DNA of 64,000 bases from Paenibacillus lupini (GCF_011761355.1 NZ_JAASRW010000007.1:305312-369311), one strand, 5' to 3'. Shown: positions 34,259 through 42,856, numbered from the stretch's first letter. Made by a program: numbers and translations. Notes: a model not told the origin generated them from the sequence alone.

Positions 34259-35041
34259 TCATACAGCCAGCAAATGATTGAGAGCCTGATCAACGGTATC
34301 CGCTTGATGTGTTGCCGTCCTAAGAACTGCGCCATGTGCATGGGACATAGCAAAACTACGTGAGCAGCTGCGGAACATGGCCAAATCGTTAAAAGAATCT
34401 CCGATACATGCTGTCTCTTCCTTGCGGATCCCTAATAATTGCATTAAAGATTCAACCGCCGCTCCTTTATCTACTCCACCAGGCATCACATCAATGCCGT
34501 CCGGATCAGAGAACGATGCTGTAACCCGGCCGCCGAAATGTTGATCCAGCGTGACTAGCATCTGCTCTAGCAAAGGAACTTCACCATAAATCGAAAACTT
34601 CGTGATCGGCATCCCCTTTGAGATATCAAGCACCACTTGGTTATTCACTATTAATGGTGTCAAGAACCGCTGTCCGACACGCTCCGTTTCGGTTGTCCGC
34701 ACGGCAACATAATTACCCTCTGCGCTGCAAATGACGGTAACCAGATCAGCAGGTGCAGTAATCTGCTGCACGGATAGGGCTAGATCAGTCTGAAACTTGT
34801 TCGCACCAATAACTGTCCCATCTAATCCAACAACGGTAGCGCCATTCTGGCAAATCGCATAACAAGGAACCGCGAGCATATCGATGACAACCTTAATTTC
34901 CTCGTACATTCTGCCTGAAGCCAGGCAGATCTGTACTCCTTGCTGATGAGCCAAGCGGATGGCATCGATATCTTCCTTGCGGATCTGCTTGCTTTTGTCC
35001 ATTAAAGTACCATCAATATCTGAAACAAAAAGCTTCATCAA
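34259..35041 (-). CDS. HAD-IIB (Cof-type) sugar phosphatase
   Basis: 260 residues. HAD motif I is SDIDGTLMD at the N-terminus, motif II SGR in LASGRMYEE, motif III lysine in ITKF/VDKGAA, and motif IV GDSFNDLAMF near residue 215. The C2B cap lies between motifs II and III, as in Cof/YidA phosphatases that dephosphorylate sugar phosphates. It is the third gene of the dehydrogenase operon. The start is either TTG 35041 (GAGGTG eight bases upstream) or the next codon, ATG 35038. Substrate unknown, but a phosphorylated sugar intermediate is likely. Confidence 0.87.
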   Translation of the reverse strand: MMKLFVSDIDGTLMDKSKQIRKEDIDAIRLAHQQGVQICLASGRMYEEIKVVIDMLAVPCYAICQNGATVVGLDGTVIGANKFQTDLALSVQQITAPADLVTVICSAEGNYVAVRTTETERVGQRFLTPLIVNNQVVLDISKGMPITKFSIYGEVPLLEQMLVTLDQHFGGRVTASFSDPDGIDVMPGGVDKGAAVESLMQLLGIRKEETACIGDSFNDLAMFRSCSRSFAMSHAHGAVLRTATHQADTVDQALNHLLAV

Positions 35042-35063
35042 CGTTCATCCACCTCATTACAAT

Positions 35064-36107
35064 CTAGTCTTGGTTATTAACCTTTACTCTCCGGCCCTGC
35101 TCATAAGAGTGGATCGCAGCTTCGGCAATCAGCAGAGCCCGATAACCGGCTAATGCATCCACTGGAGGCGCTTGACCATGACGGAGCGCATGAATGACAG
35201 CATCCATATGTTTATCAAATGTTCGGTGGAATTCCCGATCTACATCGTTGAAATATCCAGCTTCCCAGCTCTCGCCAATTTCATTGCCAGCAGCATGGAA
35301 CGTATATTTCTTCACTGTATCTTGAATGACACAGCGGCCAGCAGAACCGTTAATCTCGACCCGATGAGTGTCCGGATAAGCGTAGGACGATTCATAGCTG
35401 CCGACCAGACTGCCCACCGCACCATTCTCGAAACGAAGAGCAAGTGATAATGTACGATAACCTCCGCCTGTCTTATCAGACATCTCAGCCATAACTGATT
35501 CTACTGGACCACAGAGATACTCCAGCATATCGAAGCCATGACATTGCGTCTCGATCAGATTAGCATGTGGATGATCACTGCTGCCTTCTCCACCAAATCT
35601 CCAGGTTGCGAAGGAAAGCTCGCCAAGCTTTCCTCCTTGGATGGCTGCATGCGCTAGCTCTACAGGCTTAGCGAAACGGTGATTAAAGTTTATCGCGAAG
35701 AACACATTCCGCTTGGCCGCTTCATTAAGGAGAATGTCGGCTTCCTTTAGACTAAATACCAGTGGCTTTTCTACCAGCAAAGGAAAACCAGCCTGAATGA
35801 CCTCGAGCGTCGCTTCGAAATGTCCCTGATTCGGAAGACACATGCTGACAAGATCAGGTGTCTCCCGCTCCAGCATATCGGCAATCCGTGTATATGCTTT
35901 AGTTCCATACAGCTCTGCTTTCTCATTCGTCCGCGTTGCATCACGGCCAACTATGGCGCAGAAATCCACGTCGGGTCTAGCTTCCCATATACGCGCATGC
36001 TGCAATCCCCAGCTGCCGGCCGATTGGAAGCCCTCGGATCTTCCTCGAGCACTTACTGTCCCGCCGGCTCCAATCAAGGCGACTTTTATCTTGTTATCTG
36101 CACTCAT
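35064..36107 (-). CDS. Gfo/Idh/MocA family oxidoreductase
   Basis: 347 residues. Rossmann motif VALIGAGGTVSARGRSEG near the N-terminus (with an unusual insertion before GSWGLQHARIWE), the EKPLVF catalytic motif near residue 98, and the NFNHRFAKP loop typical of the C-terminal domain. The start overlaps the dehydrogenase stop by 4 bases (ATGA). With the zinc dehydrogenase it could form a two-step oxidation or epimerisation of a sugar or inositol. It is only distantly similar to the Gfo/Idh gene at 31113. Confidence 0.87.
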   Translation of the reverse strand: MSADNKIKVALIGAGGTVSARGRSEGFQSAGSWGLQHARIWEARPDVDFCAIVGRDATRTNEKAELYGTKAYTRIADMLERETPDLVSMCLPNQGHFEATLEVIQAGFPLLVEKPLVFSLKEADILLNEAAKRNVFFAINFNHRFAKPVELAHAAIQGGKLGELSFATWRFGGEGSSDHPHANLIETQCHGFDMLEYLCGPVESVMAEMSDKTGGGYRTLSLALRFENGAVGSLVGSYESSYAYPDTHRVEINGSAGRCVIQDTVKKYTFHAAGNEIGESWEAGYFNDVDREFHRTFDKHMDAVIHALRHGQAPPVDALAGYRALLIAEAAIHSYEQGRRVKVNNQD

Positions 36108-37141
36108 TGTTCGATTAACACCTTTCCGGTATTGCCCTCGAAGAAGAGCTCATAGGCTTCCTGAATACGGTCCAGACCAAACCTGTGTGTAATAATCTGC
36201 TGCAAATAAGGAAGATGATTAAGGATAAGAGCATGATTCTCAGCCAGCTCGTTATATTGGAAGTACTCACTTCCGAGTACCGCACGTTCAGGGGCAATAA
36301 CATCATTGGATACATCAAGGTTCAGCTCTTGGCCATGGCCAACGCAGACCAGAACACCACGTTGGTTAAGCGCATCCAAGGAAGTGCGGCGTCCGGAGGT
36401 TTTACCGCTAGTATCGATCGCAATGTCGACGCCTTCAAGACCAGCCTCTCGGATCACATCTACAACCGAACGGTTAGCCAATTGAACGGGAATCGCGCCC
36501 ATTTGCTCAGCCAGCTCCAGACGATAATCAACAAAATCCATAATAAAGACCGGAGTCTCTTCACCAAGCAGCAGCTTCGCCATCGCGAGCACGCCAAGAC
36601 CAATTGGCCCTGCTCCTGCTATCAGAACGGATTGAATATCCGGATGCACCAGCTTTGCACGTTTGATCGCATGGCCGCCAGTTCCCATAATATCGAGCAG
36701 CATTGTCGCATCGCTGAGCGGAATGGAAGGATCCACCGGGAAAAAGACATTTTCATTAAAGACGATATAAGGACTGAATCCGCCGTCATGAGTGAAGCCG
36801 TAGTCCGCTCTTTTGGCAAGACATTGGTTGGTGAACCCAAGCTTACAGCTGCGGCATTCTCCGCAGAAATCCATCAAGAAGACAACCCCTGGCGTTCCGA
36901 CCGTTGTTGTTGTGCCTTCTCCTGCACCAACAATAATACCTGCAGCTTCATGACCAGGGGTAACCGTACTTCCATCATAATATTGGCTGCGGTCCGAACC
37001 ACAGAGAGCATTCGCCTTTACCTGCATAAGCAGCTGGCCTTTCCCCGGCACTGGCACCTGCTTTTCTCCGTATTCTACCTTCCCTTGACCTACAAAAAGC
37101 GGAATGTTCATCGTTTGTGGTACATGGATTACTTGACTCAT
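36104..37141 (-). CDS. Zinc-dependent medium-chain dehydrogenase (threonine/sorbitol dehydrogenase-like)
   Basis: 345 residues. The catalytic zinc ligands are C47 and H64-E65 in PGHEAAGII. The structural zinc is held by C93, C96, C99 and C107 (CGECRSCKLGFTNQC). The nucleotide-binding motif is VLIAGAGPIGLGVLAMAK. The family oxidises polyols, sugars or threonine with NAD(P). I choose ATG 37141, which has AAAGGAG nine bases upstream; the frame to 37168 starts inside the operator region. It heads the operon dehydrogenase, Gfo/Idh, HAD, GH127. A LacI-type operator half overlapping its leader is at 37165-37180. Confidence 0.88.
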   Translation of the reverse strand: MSQVIHVPQTMNIPLFVGQGKVEYGEKQVPVPGKGQLLMQVKANALCGSDRSQYYDGSTVTPGHEAAGIIVGAGEGTTTTVGTPGVVFLMDFCGECRSCKLGFTNQCLAKRADYGFTHDGGFSPYIVFNENVFFPVDPSIPLSDATMLLDIMGTGGHAIKRAKLVHPDIQSVLIAGAGPIGLGVLAMAKLLLGEETPVFIMDFVDYRLELAEQMGAIPVQLANRSVVDVIREAGLEGVDIAIDTSGKTSGRRTSLDALNQRGVLVCVGHGQELNLDVSNDVIAPERAVLGSEYFQYNELAENHALILNHLPYLQQIITHRFGLDRIQEAYELFFEGNTGKVLIEQ

Positions 37142-37164
37142 CTTCTCCATCTCCTTTTGCGTTA

Positions 37165-37180
37165 ACATTATCGTTCATGT
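37165..37180. promoter_or_regulatory. LacI-type operator, site A
   Basis: ACATTATCGTTCATGT, an imperfect 16-bp palindrome with the central CG of LacI/GalR operators. It differs in one base from site B at 41617-41632, and both are preceded by the same CGTTA. It lies 24 bp before the dehydrogenase start and about 35 bp beyond the LacI gene stop. Confidence 0.75.
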
Positions 37181-37214
37181 AATTTATTAAAAAAAGAAGT
37201 TCATTCCTTAGCCC

Positions 37215-38225
37215 TTACTTGGTGCTTTCCCTCAAAACAAGCTTCGTATCAATAATCTCATTGAATTTCTGCTCAGACTCGGGATGATTAATTTTGTGCA
37301 GCACGATATCAACAGCACGTTTGGACATTTTACCTTTGGAATTGCTGACCGAAGACAGCTGGAACGGGATAAAAATCCGTGATTGAATGTTGTCAAAGCC
37401 AATCACCGCATAGTCTTCCGGAATTCGATAGCCATACTTGTTCAGTACGTACGCCGTTTCCCATGCAATAACATCATTAAAGGCAAATATGCCGGTAAAT
37501 TGTGCTTCTTGCTCGATAAGTTGCTTAACGATTAGCCTTGTATCCCCGGCAGATGCTCCAACTTCAACAATCAGATCCTCGTGTACGGGCAGCCCTGCTT
37601 CTTCATGTGCCCTTCTATAGCCTTCAAGCCGTTCTTGCGCACTAGATATCCGGATTGGACCATTGAGGAACAGAACTCTCTTGTGGCCACTGTCGATCAG
37701 ATGCTTCGTTGCCAGATAGCCGCCTTTTTCATCATCACAAATGACATAATCGAATTCCGGCTCTTCCTTGAATCTGCGCCCGATCAGTACGAATGGAACC
37801 CCGTTCTTCTGCAGAAACCGGATATTGTCCGTGCCCCGCTGGGAAGGACAGATAATGATGGCATCGACATTTTTGCCAATTGCCGTGTAGATCGCGAGTT
37901 CTTCCATCTCATAATCATCTTCGGTATTAATGATAAATATCGTGTAATTATGCTTGCGAGCTGACTTCTCAATCTCTTTGACCATGATGCCGAAATGGGG
38001 ATTGGCCACATCACTGACAATAACCGCAATCGTCTTGGTTAGTCCTGAGCGGAGCGAGCCGGCAAGCGCATTACCCACATAGCCCATTTCCTTAGCCAGT
38101 TCCTTAATCATCTGACGAGTTGCTACGGCGATATCCTCTTTATCCTTTAATGCCCGCGAGATGGTGTTCGCTGAGAGTCCAGCTCTTGTTGCCAAATCCT
38201 TTAAAGTGACTTTCCTGCCTTCCAT
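37215..38225 (-). CDS. LacI/GalR family transcriptional regulator
   Basis: 336 residues. The N-terminal helix-turn-helix (about 5-26) reads VTLKDLATRAGLSANTISRA, with the hinge helix at NALAGSLRSG. The rest is a periplasmic-binding-like effector domain (TIAVIVSDVANPHFG, VIGFDNIQSRIFIPFQLSSV). It sits between the ABC importer operon and the dehydrogenase operon on the same strand. Two near-identical palindromes, one ahead of each operon, make it their probable repressor. Start ATG 38225 with GGGGGAG upstream. Effector probably the imported oligosaccharide or a breakdown product. Confidence 0.9.
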   Translation of the reverse strand: MEGRKVTLKDLATRAGLSANTISRALKDKEDIAVATRQMIKELAKEMGYVGNALAGSLRSGLTKTIAVIVSDVANPHFGIMVKEIEKSARKHNYTIFIINTEDDYEMEELAIYTAIGKNVDAIIICPSQRGTDNIRFLQKNGVPFVLIGRRFKEEPEFDYVICDDEKGGYLATKHLIDSGHKRVLFLNGPIRISSAQERLEGYRRAHEEAGLPVHEDLIVEVGASAGDTRLIVKQLIEQEAQFTGIFAFNDVIAWETAYVLNKYGYRIPEDYAVIGFDNIQSRIFIPFQLSSVSNSKGKMSKRAVDIVLHKINHPESEQKFNEIIDTKLVLRESTK

Positions 38226-38330
38226 GCTTTCTCCCCCAGCACCGGAGTGTCTTAAGTAGACTCTCTCATTTTGATTAATAGATTAGCACTAGAAAATTTA
38301 GGAGTCAAATGTCCAGAGGAGATCAGCTGG

Positions 38331-39164
38331 TCACCCTTTCAAACCAGTCATCACAATACCTTCTACGAAATATTTCTGCCCAAGGAAAAAGACGAGCATA
38401 GCTGGCATTAAGACCACCGTTGTTGCTGCCATCATCAAATGCCACTGTGCGTTATACATCCCCTTGAAGGTCTGAAGACCTAGTGCAAGGGTGTATAATT
38501 TCTCATCACTTAGATAAATGAGCGGCCCCATGAAATCATTCCACCCGTTCAAGAAGGAGAACAGGCCGACAACCACCAATGCAGGCACAAGCAGCGGTAG
38601 CATAATACGGCTGTAAATCCGGAAATAACCCGCTCCATCAACAAGTGCAGCTTCGTCCAATTCTTTTGGAATCGTCATAAAAAACTGCCTGAGCAGGAAG
38701 ACATTAAATGCCCCTCCTCCAAACCATGCCGGAAGCGTCAGTGGAATAAAGGTGTTTGTTGCACCCAGCTTTGCCCATCCGACATATTGCGGAATAAGGG
38801 TTACCGCTCCTGGAAGCATCATGCTGGTCAAGATAATCATGAACACGAGATTCCGTCCCGGCCATCTCAGTCTAGCAAAGGAATACGCACAGATCGAGCT
38901 TGATAACACCACCCCGGAAACCTCCAGCACGACGATAATAAACGTATTCAGGAAATACCGGTTAAACGGCAGAATGGTCAGCGCCTCACGGTAGTTACTG
39001 AACAGCCAATCATGTGGCATCCAGATCGGTGGGATAACGAATATATCCGACTGATCCATCACCGAGCTGCGCAGCAGCCAGTAGAAAGGAAACAGACACA
39101 AGCAAGCTCCGGCAGCCAGCAAAAGATAGATGAGCGACTTGGAAACAAACCTGCTGCTGATCAT
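38331..39164 (-). CDS. Carbohydrate ABC transporter permease, MalG type
   Basis: 277 residues with six predicted membrane helices. The EAA loop that docks the ATPase is EAALVDGAGYFRIYSRIMLP, and the C-terminus ends in QKYFVEGIVMTGLKG, as in MalG/LacG-type subunits. Its start overlaps the MalF-type gene by 4 bases. No ATPase gene accompanies the operon; Firmicutes commonly use a shared MsmX-type ATPase. It precedes the LacI gene by 105 bp on the same strand. Confidence 0.9.
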   Translation of the reverse strand: MISSRFVSKSLIYLLLAAGACLCLFPFYWLLRSSVMDQSDIFVIPPIWMPHDWLFSNYREALTILPFNRYFLNTFIIVVLEVSGVVLSSSICAYSFARLRWPGRNLVFMIILTSMMLPGAVTLIPQYVGWAKLGATNTFIPLTLPAWFGGGAFNVFLLRQFFMTIPKELDEAALVDGAGYFRIYSRIMLPLLVPALVVVGLFSFLNGWNDFMGPLIYLSDEKLYTLALGLQTFKGMYNAQWHLMMAATTVVLMPAMLVFFLGQKYFVEGIVMTGLKG

Positions 39165-40066
39165 CTTTTCCCCTCACTTTCGCTGTACACCCATAAGGCA
39201 GACGTTTTGAATACCATCATGGTAAGACCAAGAATGACGATGAACAACACCCAAGCGATAGCCGATGCACTGCCCATACTAGAGAACTCGAACGCTTCCC
39301 GGTACAGATAGTAGGAATAGAACAGCGTTGCGTTATTTGGTCCGCCCTGCGTCATAATGTAGGCTTGCCCGAATACCTGGAAGCTTCCGATGAAGCCCAT
39401 CACCAAATTGAAGAAGATCGTTGGTGTCATCAGTGGTATGGTAATAAAAAACAGCTTATGCAGCCAATTGCCGCCATCGACCTCTACCGATTCATACAGA
39501 TGCCTTGGTATACCTTGAAGCCCAGCAAGGAAGATCACCATCGTGCCGCCAATCGTCCATAGGCTCATTAAGACCAAGGATGGCACCGCCAGATTTTCCG
39601 AATAAATCCATTGCAGTCCCGAAATCCCAAATACCTTGAGCAGCTGGTTTAACAGACCAAGATCCGGATCAAACAGCCATAACCAGATCATTGACGATGC
39701 AACAGCAGGTACGATGGTCGGCATATAAAAAATGGTGCGGAAAAACGTTTTCCCCTTGATTGGATGATTAAGCAGCAGCGCCACCATAAATGCCAGCAAA
39801 ATCTGTAAGGGTACACTTAGAATAACGTAATAGGCCGTAACCCCTAGCGACTTATAAAATAACGGGTCCGTTCCGTCAATCAAGTTCGTATAGTTACTGA
39901 AGCCAATAAATTTCAAAGGACTTATCACGTTGTATTCCGACAAGCTGAAGATGAAGCTGGCAATCATCGGTCCAAGGACGAAGATGAGATATCCGGCAAT
40001 AACCGGTGAAGCAAACAGAACGCCTGCCCTGGCCTCCTTATTCCATAACTTCCTCCCGCTGATCAT
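39161..40066 (-). CDS. Carbohydrate ABC transporter permease, MalF type
   Basis: 301 residues, six membrane helices beginning around residue 15 (AGVLFASPVIAGYLIFVLGP). The EAA loop appears as ESVEVDGGNWLHKLFFITIP. Both ends overlap their neighbours by 4 bases (binding protein upstream, MalG-type downstream), so the three importer genes are tightly coupled. Pairs with the MalG-type subunit to form the membrane channel. Confidence 0.9.
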   Translation of the reverse strand: MISGRKLWNKEARAGVLFASPVIAGYLIFVLGPMIASFIFSLSEYNVISPLKFIGFSNYTNLIDGTDPLFYKSLGVTAYYVILSVPLQILLAFMVALLLNHPIKGKTFFRTIFYMPTIVPAVASSMIWLWLFDPDLGLLNQLLKVFGISGLQWIYSENLAVPSLVLMSLWTIGGTMVIFLAGLQGIPRHLYESVEVDGGNWLHKLFFITIPLMTPTIFFNLVMGFIGSFQVFGQAYIMTQGGPNNATLFYSYYLYREAFEFSSMGSASAIAWVLFIVILGLTMMVFKTSALWVYSESEGKR

Positions 40067-41499
40067 CTCTCCGTATAAACCCCTTTCAGCTCTTTTTCCA
40101 CTTGAGGCTTAATCTTGGCTAAAGCTTCCTCTGCTGTCGCCTTGCCGAGCCAGACCTGCTCAAGTGCCGGGTCAATGATGCTGTTGATTTTGGACAAGTT
40201 TTTCACGTAATACGATGTGTTCGGGAAGCCATTATCGAAGGCATTACGCATTACAGCATCCTGGTAGCCGTCCGGATGTGCCGGGTTACCTGCAGCCCAT
40301 TTCGAGACTAGATCCTCATTCTCGTACCATTTCTTAAGCACCGGCATCCAAAGTCCACTAGTTTGAAGCTCAAGCGTGTTCTCCGGATTCATCATCCACT
40401 TGTAGAGCATCCAAGCCTCCTCTGGATGTTTCGTATCTTTGAAGATTACAATTGGTTCGCCAAGTGTCATAGTCGCTTTGTTCTTCATGACTGGAGCAAC
40501 ACCTACGCCGAAGTTGAGCTTCTTCGACGCTGCACCTAGATCAACCAGACTCCACTGGCCGTCCATCGTCATCGCCACTTTACGGGATTGAAGCGCCGTT
40601 GCACCTGAAGGTAAGTTTTTCGATTGGGTTGGTGATGGCGCCACATGATATTTGTTGATTAGATCGGCCCATTGCTGAATTGCTTCTGCAGCCTCCGGAT
40701 CAGACAGCTTGAACTCGGTTCCGTCCTCGTTAATGAATTGACCGCCGTTTGACACAACACCATTCATATAAGCCCATAACGGCATCGTAACTCCGAATTG
40801 CTTGATCGCCTTTGGATCAAAATCAGGATCCAATGCATTATGGCCTTTTTGGTCCAGCGTCAGCTTCTGAGCAGTCTCTACAAATTGGTCCCATGTGTAA
40901 GCCTCATCCGCTTTCGTTGGAGGCAGCGGCAGACCGGCATCCGTGAAAGCGTCCTTATTATAAAATAAGGCGAAAGCTTCAAGCGCGCCGTTTACCCCGG
41001 CCAGCTTCCCTTCATCCCAGTAATACATAGTGTTCGGAAGGATATCATTCACACTGACATCTGGATCATTATTCAGGAAATCCAAGATGTTATAGATTCT
41101 TCCCTGCGAAGCCCATTCCAGCGCAACATCACCATTCAAGAGGCCAATATCGGGCATTTGATTAGAGGAAGCCATCGTTGTCAACTTGGTTGTATAAGCA
41201 TCCGGGATATGCAAGGTATTCACTTTTATCCAAGGATACTTTTCTGTAAAAGATTTAATAGCGGCTTCCTGTACCTTCTTCTCATTAGGACTGCCCCAGA
41301 ACGTATACTTCAAAGTTACCGGATCATGCTTTTCAGGTTCATTCTGTACCGTGTTATTTGCTGTGTTGGTACTTGTGTTATTAACGGTATTGCCGGAAAC
41401 TTCATTGGTATTGGAATTGCCGCTGTTGCTGCTGCATCCCGATACGATCACAGAAAGCGCTATCATTCCTGTCCATGCTAAGCCTGCTGTTTTCCTCAT
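40063..41499 (-). CDS. Carbohydrate ABC transporter substrate-binding lipoprotein
   Basis: 478 residues. Lipobox VSGC with lipidated C22, then an Asn/Ser/Thr-rich tether (about 23-55). The family 1 (SBP_bac_1) fold follows: VTLKYTFWGSPNEKKV, ALFYNKDAFTDAGLPLPPTKA, and KVAMTMDGQWSLVDL near the hinge. First gene of the importer operon, with GGAGG before the ATG and LacI-type operator site B about 118 bp upstream. From the context (GH127, GH51 and GH27 enzymes without signal peptides) it probably captures plant-derived arabino- or galacto-oligosaccharides; this is inference. Confidence 0.9.
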   Translation of the reverse strand: MRKTAGLAWTGMIALSVIVSGCSSNSGNSNTNEVSGNTVNNTSTNTANNTVQNEPEKHDPVTLKYTFWGSPNEKKVQEAAIKSFTEKYPWIKVNTLHIPDAYTTKLTTMASSNQMPDIGLLNGDVALEWASQGRIYNILDFLNNDPDVSVNDILPNTMYYWDEGKLAGVNGALEAFALFYNKDAFTDAGLPLPPTKADEAYTWDQFVETAQKLTLDQKGHNALDPDFDPKAIKQFGVTMPLWAYMNGVVSNGGQFINEDGTEFKLSDPEAAEAIQQWADLINKYHVAPSPTQSKNLPSGATALQSRKVAMTMDGQWSLVDLGAASKKLNFGVGVAPVMKNKATMTLGEPIVIFKDTKHPEEAWMLYKWMMNPENTLELQTSGLWMPVLKKWYENEDLVSKWAAGNPAHPDGYQDAVMRNAFDNGFPNTSYYVKNLSKINSIIDPALEQVWLGKATAEEALAKIKPQVEKELKGVYTER

Positions 41500-41616
41500 A
41501 GACTTACCTCCTTCAAAATTGGTTAAAGATCCCTATTCATGATTCAACCAATGATGCAAGTCAAGATGAACGATGCCTTTCATGATTTGAGGAAGATTTC
41601 ACCTCCATTTTCGTTA

Positions 41617-41632
41617 ACATTATCGTTAATGT
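41617..41632. promoter_or_regulatory. LacI-type operator, site B
   Basis: ACATTATCGTTAATGT, a 16-bp palindrome with one mismatched pair and a central CG, ahead of the ABC importer operon. It matches site A (37165-37180) in 15 of 16 positions plus the five flanking bases CGTTA on one side. Confidence 0.8.
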
Positions 41633-41756
41633 AGCTCACAGGGTCATTATAAAAGCTTTACAATTGAAAGGTCAATTATAAATTTCGGACGTTACATGGA
41701 TGGAATTTGGATGTTTTATGTCGTCATTTCGGAGTGTCAGGGAGCTGCAGAATAAG

Positions 41757-41800
41757 AAAAAAACGGCTCCAATCTTAGATTGGAACCGACAATTTTTTCA
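41757..41800 (-). terminator. Terminator of the ArsR-like regulator gene
   Basis: CGGCTCCAATCT (41764-41775) pairs with AGATTGGAACCG (41777-41788) with one mismatch. The plus-strand A-run before it is the U-tract in the minus direction; a T-run also follows on the plus strand. Confidence 0.85.
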
Positions 41801-41815
41801 TCATTTTTATAATGC

Positions 41816-42715
41816 TCACACGTAAATACTTCTAAACAGAATGTCTTGATTGTAGTTGCCAAATCCCTTTCCGTAAAGGGTAAGACCACCTCGTCCACGT
41901 CCTGTATCCTCTGCTTCAATACGGAATGTCCAGTTAATCGCATCGGTCCCGATATCCCGGAGACCAACATCTGAAATTTTCTGTCCATCAATGTAACTCC
42001 CATGTTCTTTAACCCGAAGCACCTTCAGTAATCCGTATTGATTCACATCATGAGACCACCAATCCGGCGTAAACCGCCCTCTTGTCTTCCCAAAGTCCCC
42101 CGGACTGGTCCATACCCCCAGTGACTTATCATTGAGAAAAAATTGAATATCCGATGGCCAATTCTCATTAACTCGGGGAGCTTCGGATCCAATCTCAAAT
42201 GAAATTTCAATCTCGTGGAGCTGCTGATCCTTGTACGAATAATTAGGAATCTTATACTCCACCCATCCTCTTGCGAACCATAGAATGCCCGCATTCACTC
42301 TCTTTGGATCCATGAAGCAGACAGGATTGTCATATTGACCAATAACTTTCTCAGTAGTCGCAATCCCGCAAGTTGGCCAAGCCTCGTAACCGGTATAATG
42401 TCCGATTGGGAGAGACAATTCATGAAAGCTAAGAGAAGTAGCATCATTAGGAGACAGCTTAATTTGCATAAATTCTGCTTTTATAAAACAAAACTTATAA
42501 GTAGCTCCATCTATTCTTTTCATTTTGCTGCCGACAATTCCCGCCTCTTCCAGTTTCCGAATATGTCCGCTAATGACCGGATTACTGAGGAACAGCTCGG
42601 ATGCCAGCTCTTTCACATGCATTTCTCTCTCAAATAATTTATCTATTATTTTCAACCGCACTTCACTAGCCAGCGCTTCATAGACCATTAACGAGTCTTT
42701 ATTGGTAGAAAGCAT
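41816..42715 (-). CDS. ArsR-like winged-helix regulator with an unrecognised beta-rich C-terminal domain
   Basis: 299 residues. Residues ~8-80 form an ArsR-type winged helix (LASEVRLKIIDKLFEREM, VKELASELFLSNPVISGHI, then a wing with IDGATYKF). The metal-binding cysteines of classical ArsR/SmtB helices are absent. Residues ~95-299 are beta-rich and aromatic (WFARGWVEYKIPNYSY, SDIQFFLNDKSLGVW, INWTFRIEAEDTGRG), resembling a jelly-roll ligand-binding domain, but I do not recognise the family. It is divergent from the GH51 gene across 141 bp containing two matching inverted repeats. The most direct model is a carbohydrate-responsive repressor or activator of GH51 and of itself. The ATG has GAGGTG six bases upstream. 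Confidence 0.82.
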   Translation of the reverse strand: MLSTNKDSLMVYEALASEVRLKIIDKLFEREMHVKELASELFLSNPVISGHIRKLEEAGIVGSKMKRIDGATYKFCFIKAEFMQIKLSPNDATSLSFHELSLPIGHYTGYEAWPTCGIATTEKVIGQYDNPVCFMDPKRVNAGILWFARGWVEYKIPNYSYKDQQLHEIEISFEIGSEAPRVNENWPSDIQFFLNDKSLGVWTSPGDFGKTRGRFTPDWWSHDVNQYGLLKVLRVKEHGSYIDGQKISDVGLRDIGTDAINWTFRIEAEDTGRGRGGLTLYGKGFGNYNQDILFRSIYV

Positions 42716-42727
42716 CTTATCACCTCG

Positions 42728-42753
42728 TAGGATTTTGTTTTTATCTAATCCTA
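42728..42753. promoter_or_regulatory. Inverted repeat next to the ArsR-like gene (operator 1)
   Basis: Perfect 7-bp arms TAGGATT (42728-42734) and AATCCTA (42747-42753) around the 12-base spacer TTGTTTTTATCT. It lies immediately upstream of the ribosome-binding site of the ArsR-like gene. The spacer recurs in operator 2 with one difference, while the arms differ but stay complementary. Confidence 0.7.
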
Positions 42754-42815
42754 AAACTATTCATTGCCTGCTACTAACCATTATGTTACTAATAATATAT
42801 CATTTCAATCGTATT

Positions 42816-42841
42816 TTGAATTTTGTTTTTAGCTAATTCAA
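42816..42841. promoter_or_regulatory. Inverted repeat next to the GH51 gene (operator 2)
   Basis: Perfect 7-bp arms TTGAATT (42816-42822) and AATTCAA (42835-42841) around the spacer TTGTTTTTAGCT. It ends two bases before AGGAGGT of the GH51 gene and starts exactly 88 bp from operator 1, in the same orientation. A possible GH51 promoter (TTGCCT, 17 bp, TACTAA) lies between the two sites. Confidence 0.7.
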
Positions 42842-42856
42842 TTAGGAGGTCACTTC

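Larger units (their letters stand above)
41500..41815. other. 316-bp gene-free region
   Basis: Between the ABC binding-protein gene and the 3' end of the ArsR-like gene (both minus strand). It holds LacI-type operator site B (41617-41632) with the importer promoter region and the terminator of the ArsR-like gene (41757-41800). Nothing else was recognised. Confidence 0.75.

Noticed and set aside
36185..37165. 326-codon plus-strand frame opposite the zinc dehydrogenase
   Set aside because: Antisense to a well-supported enzyme with zinc ligands and a Rossmann motif; no homology-like features and no ribosome-binding site.
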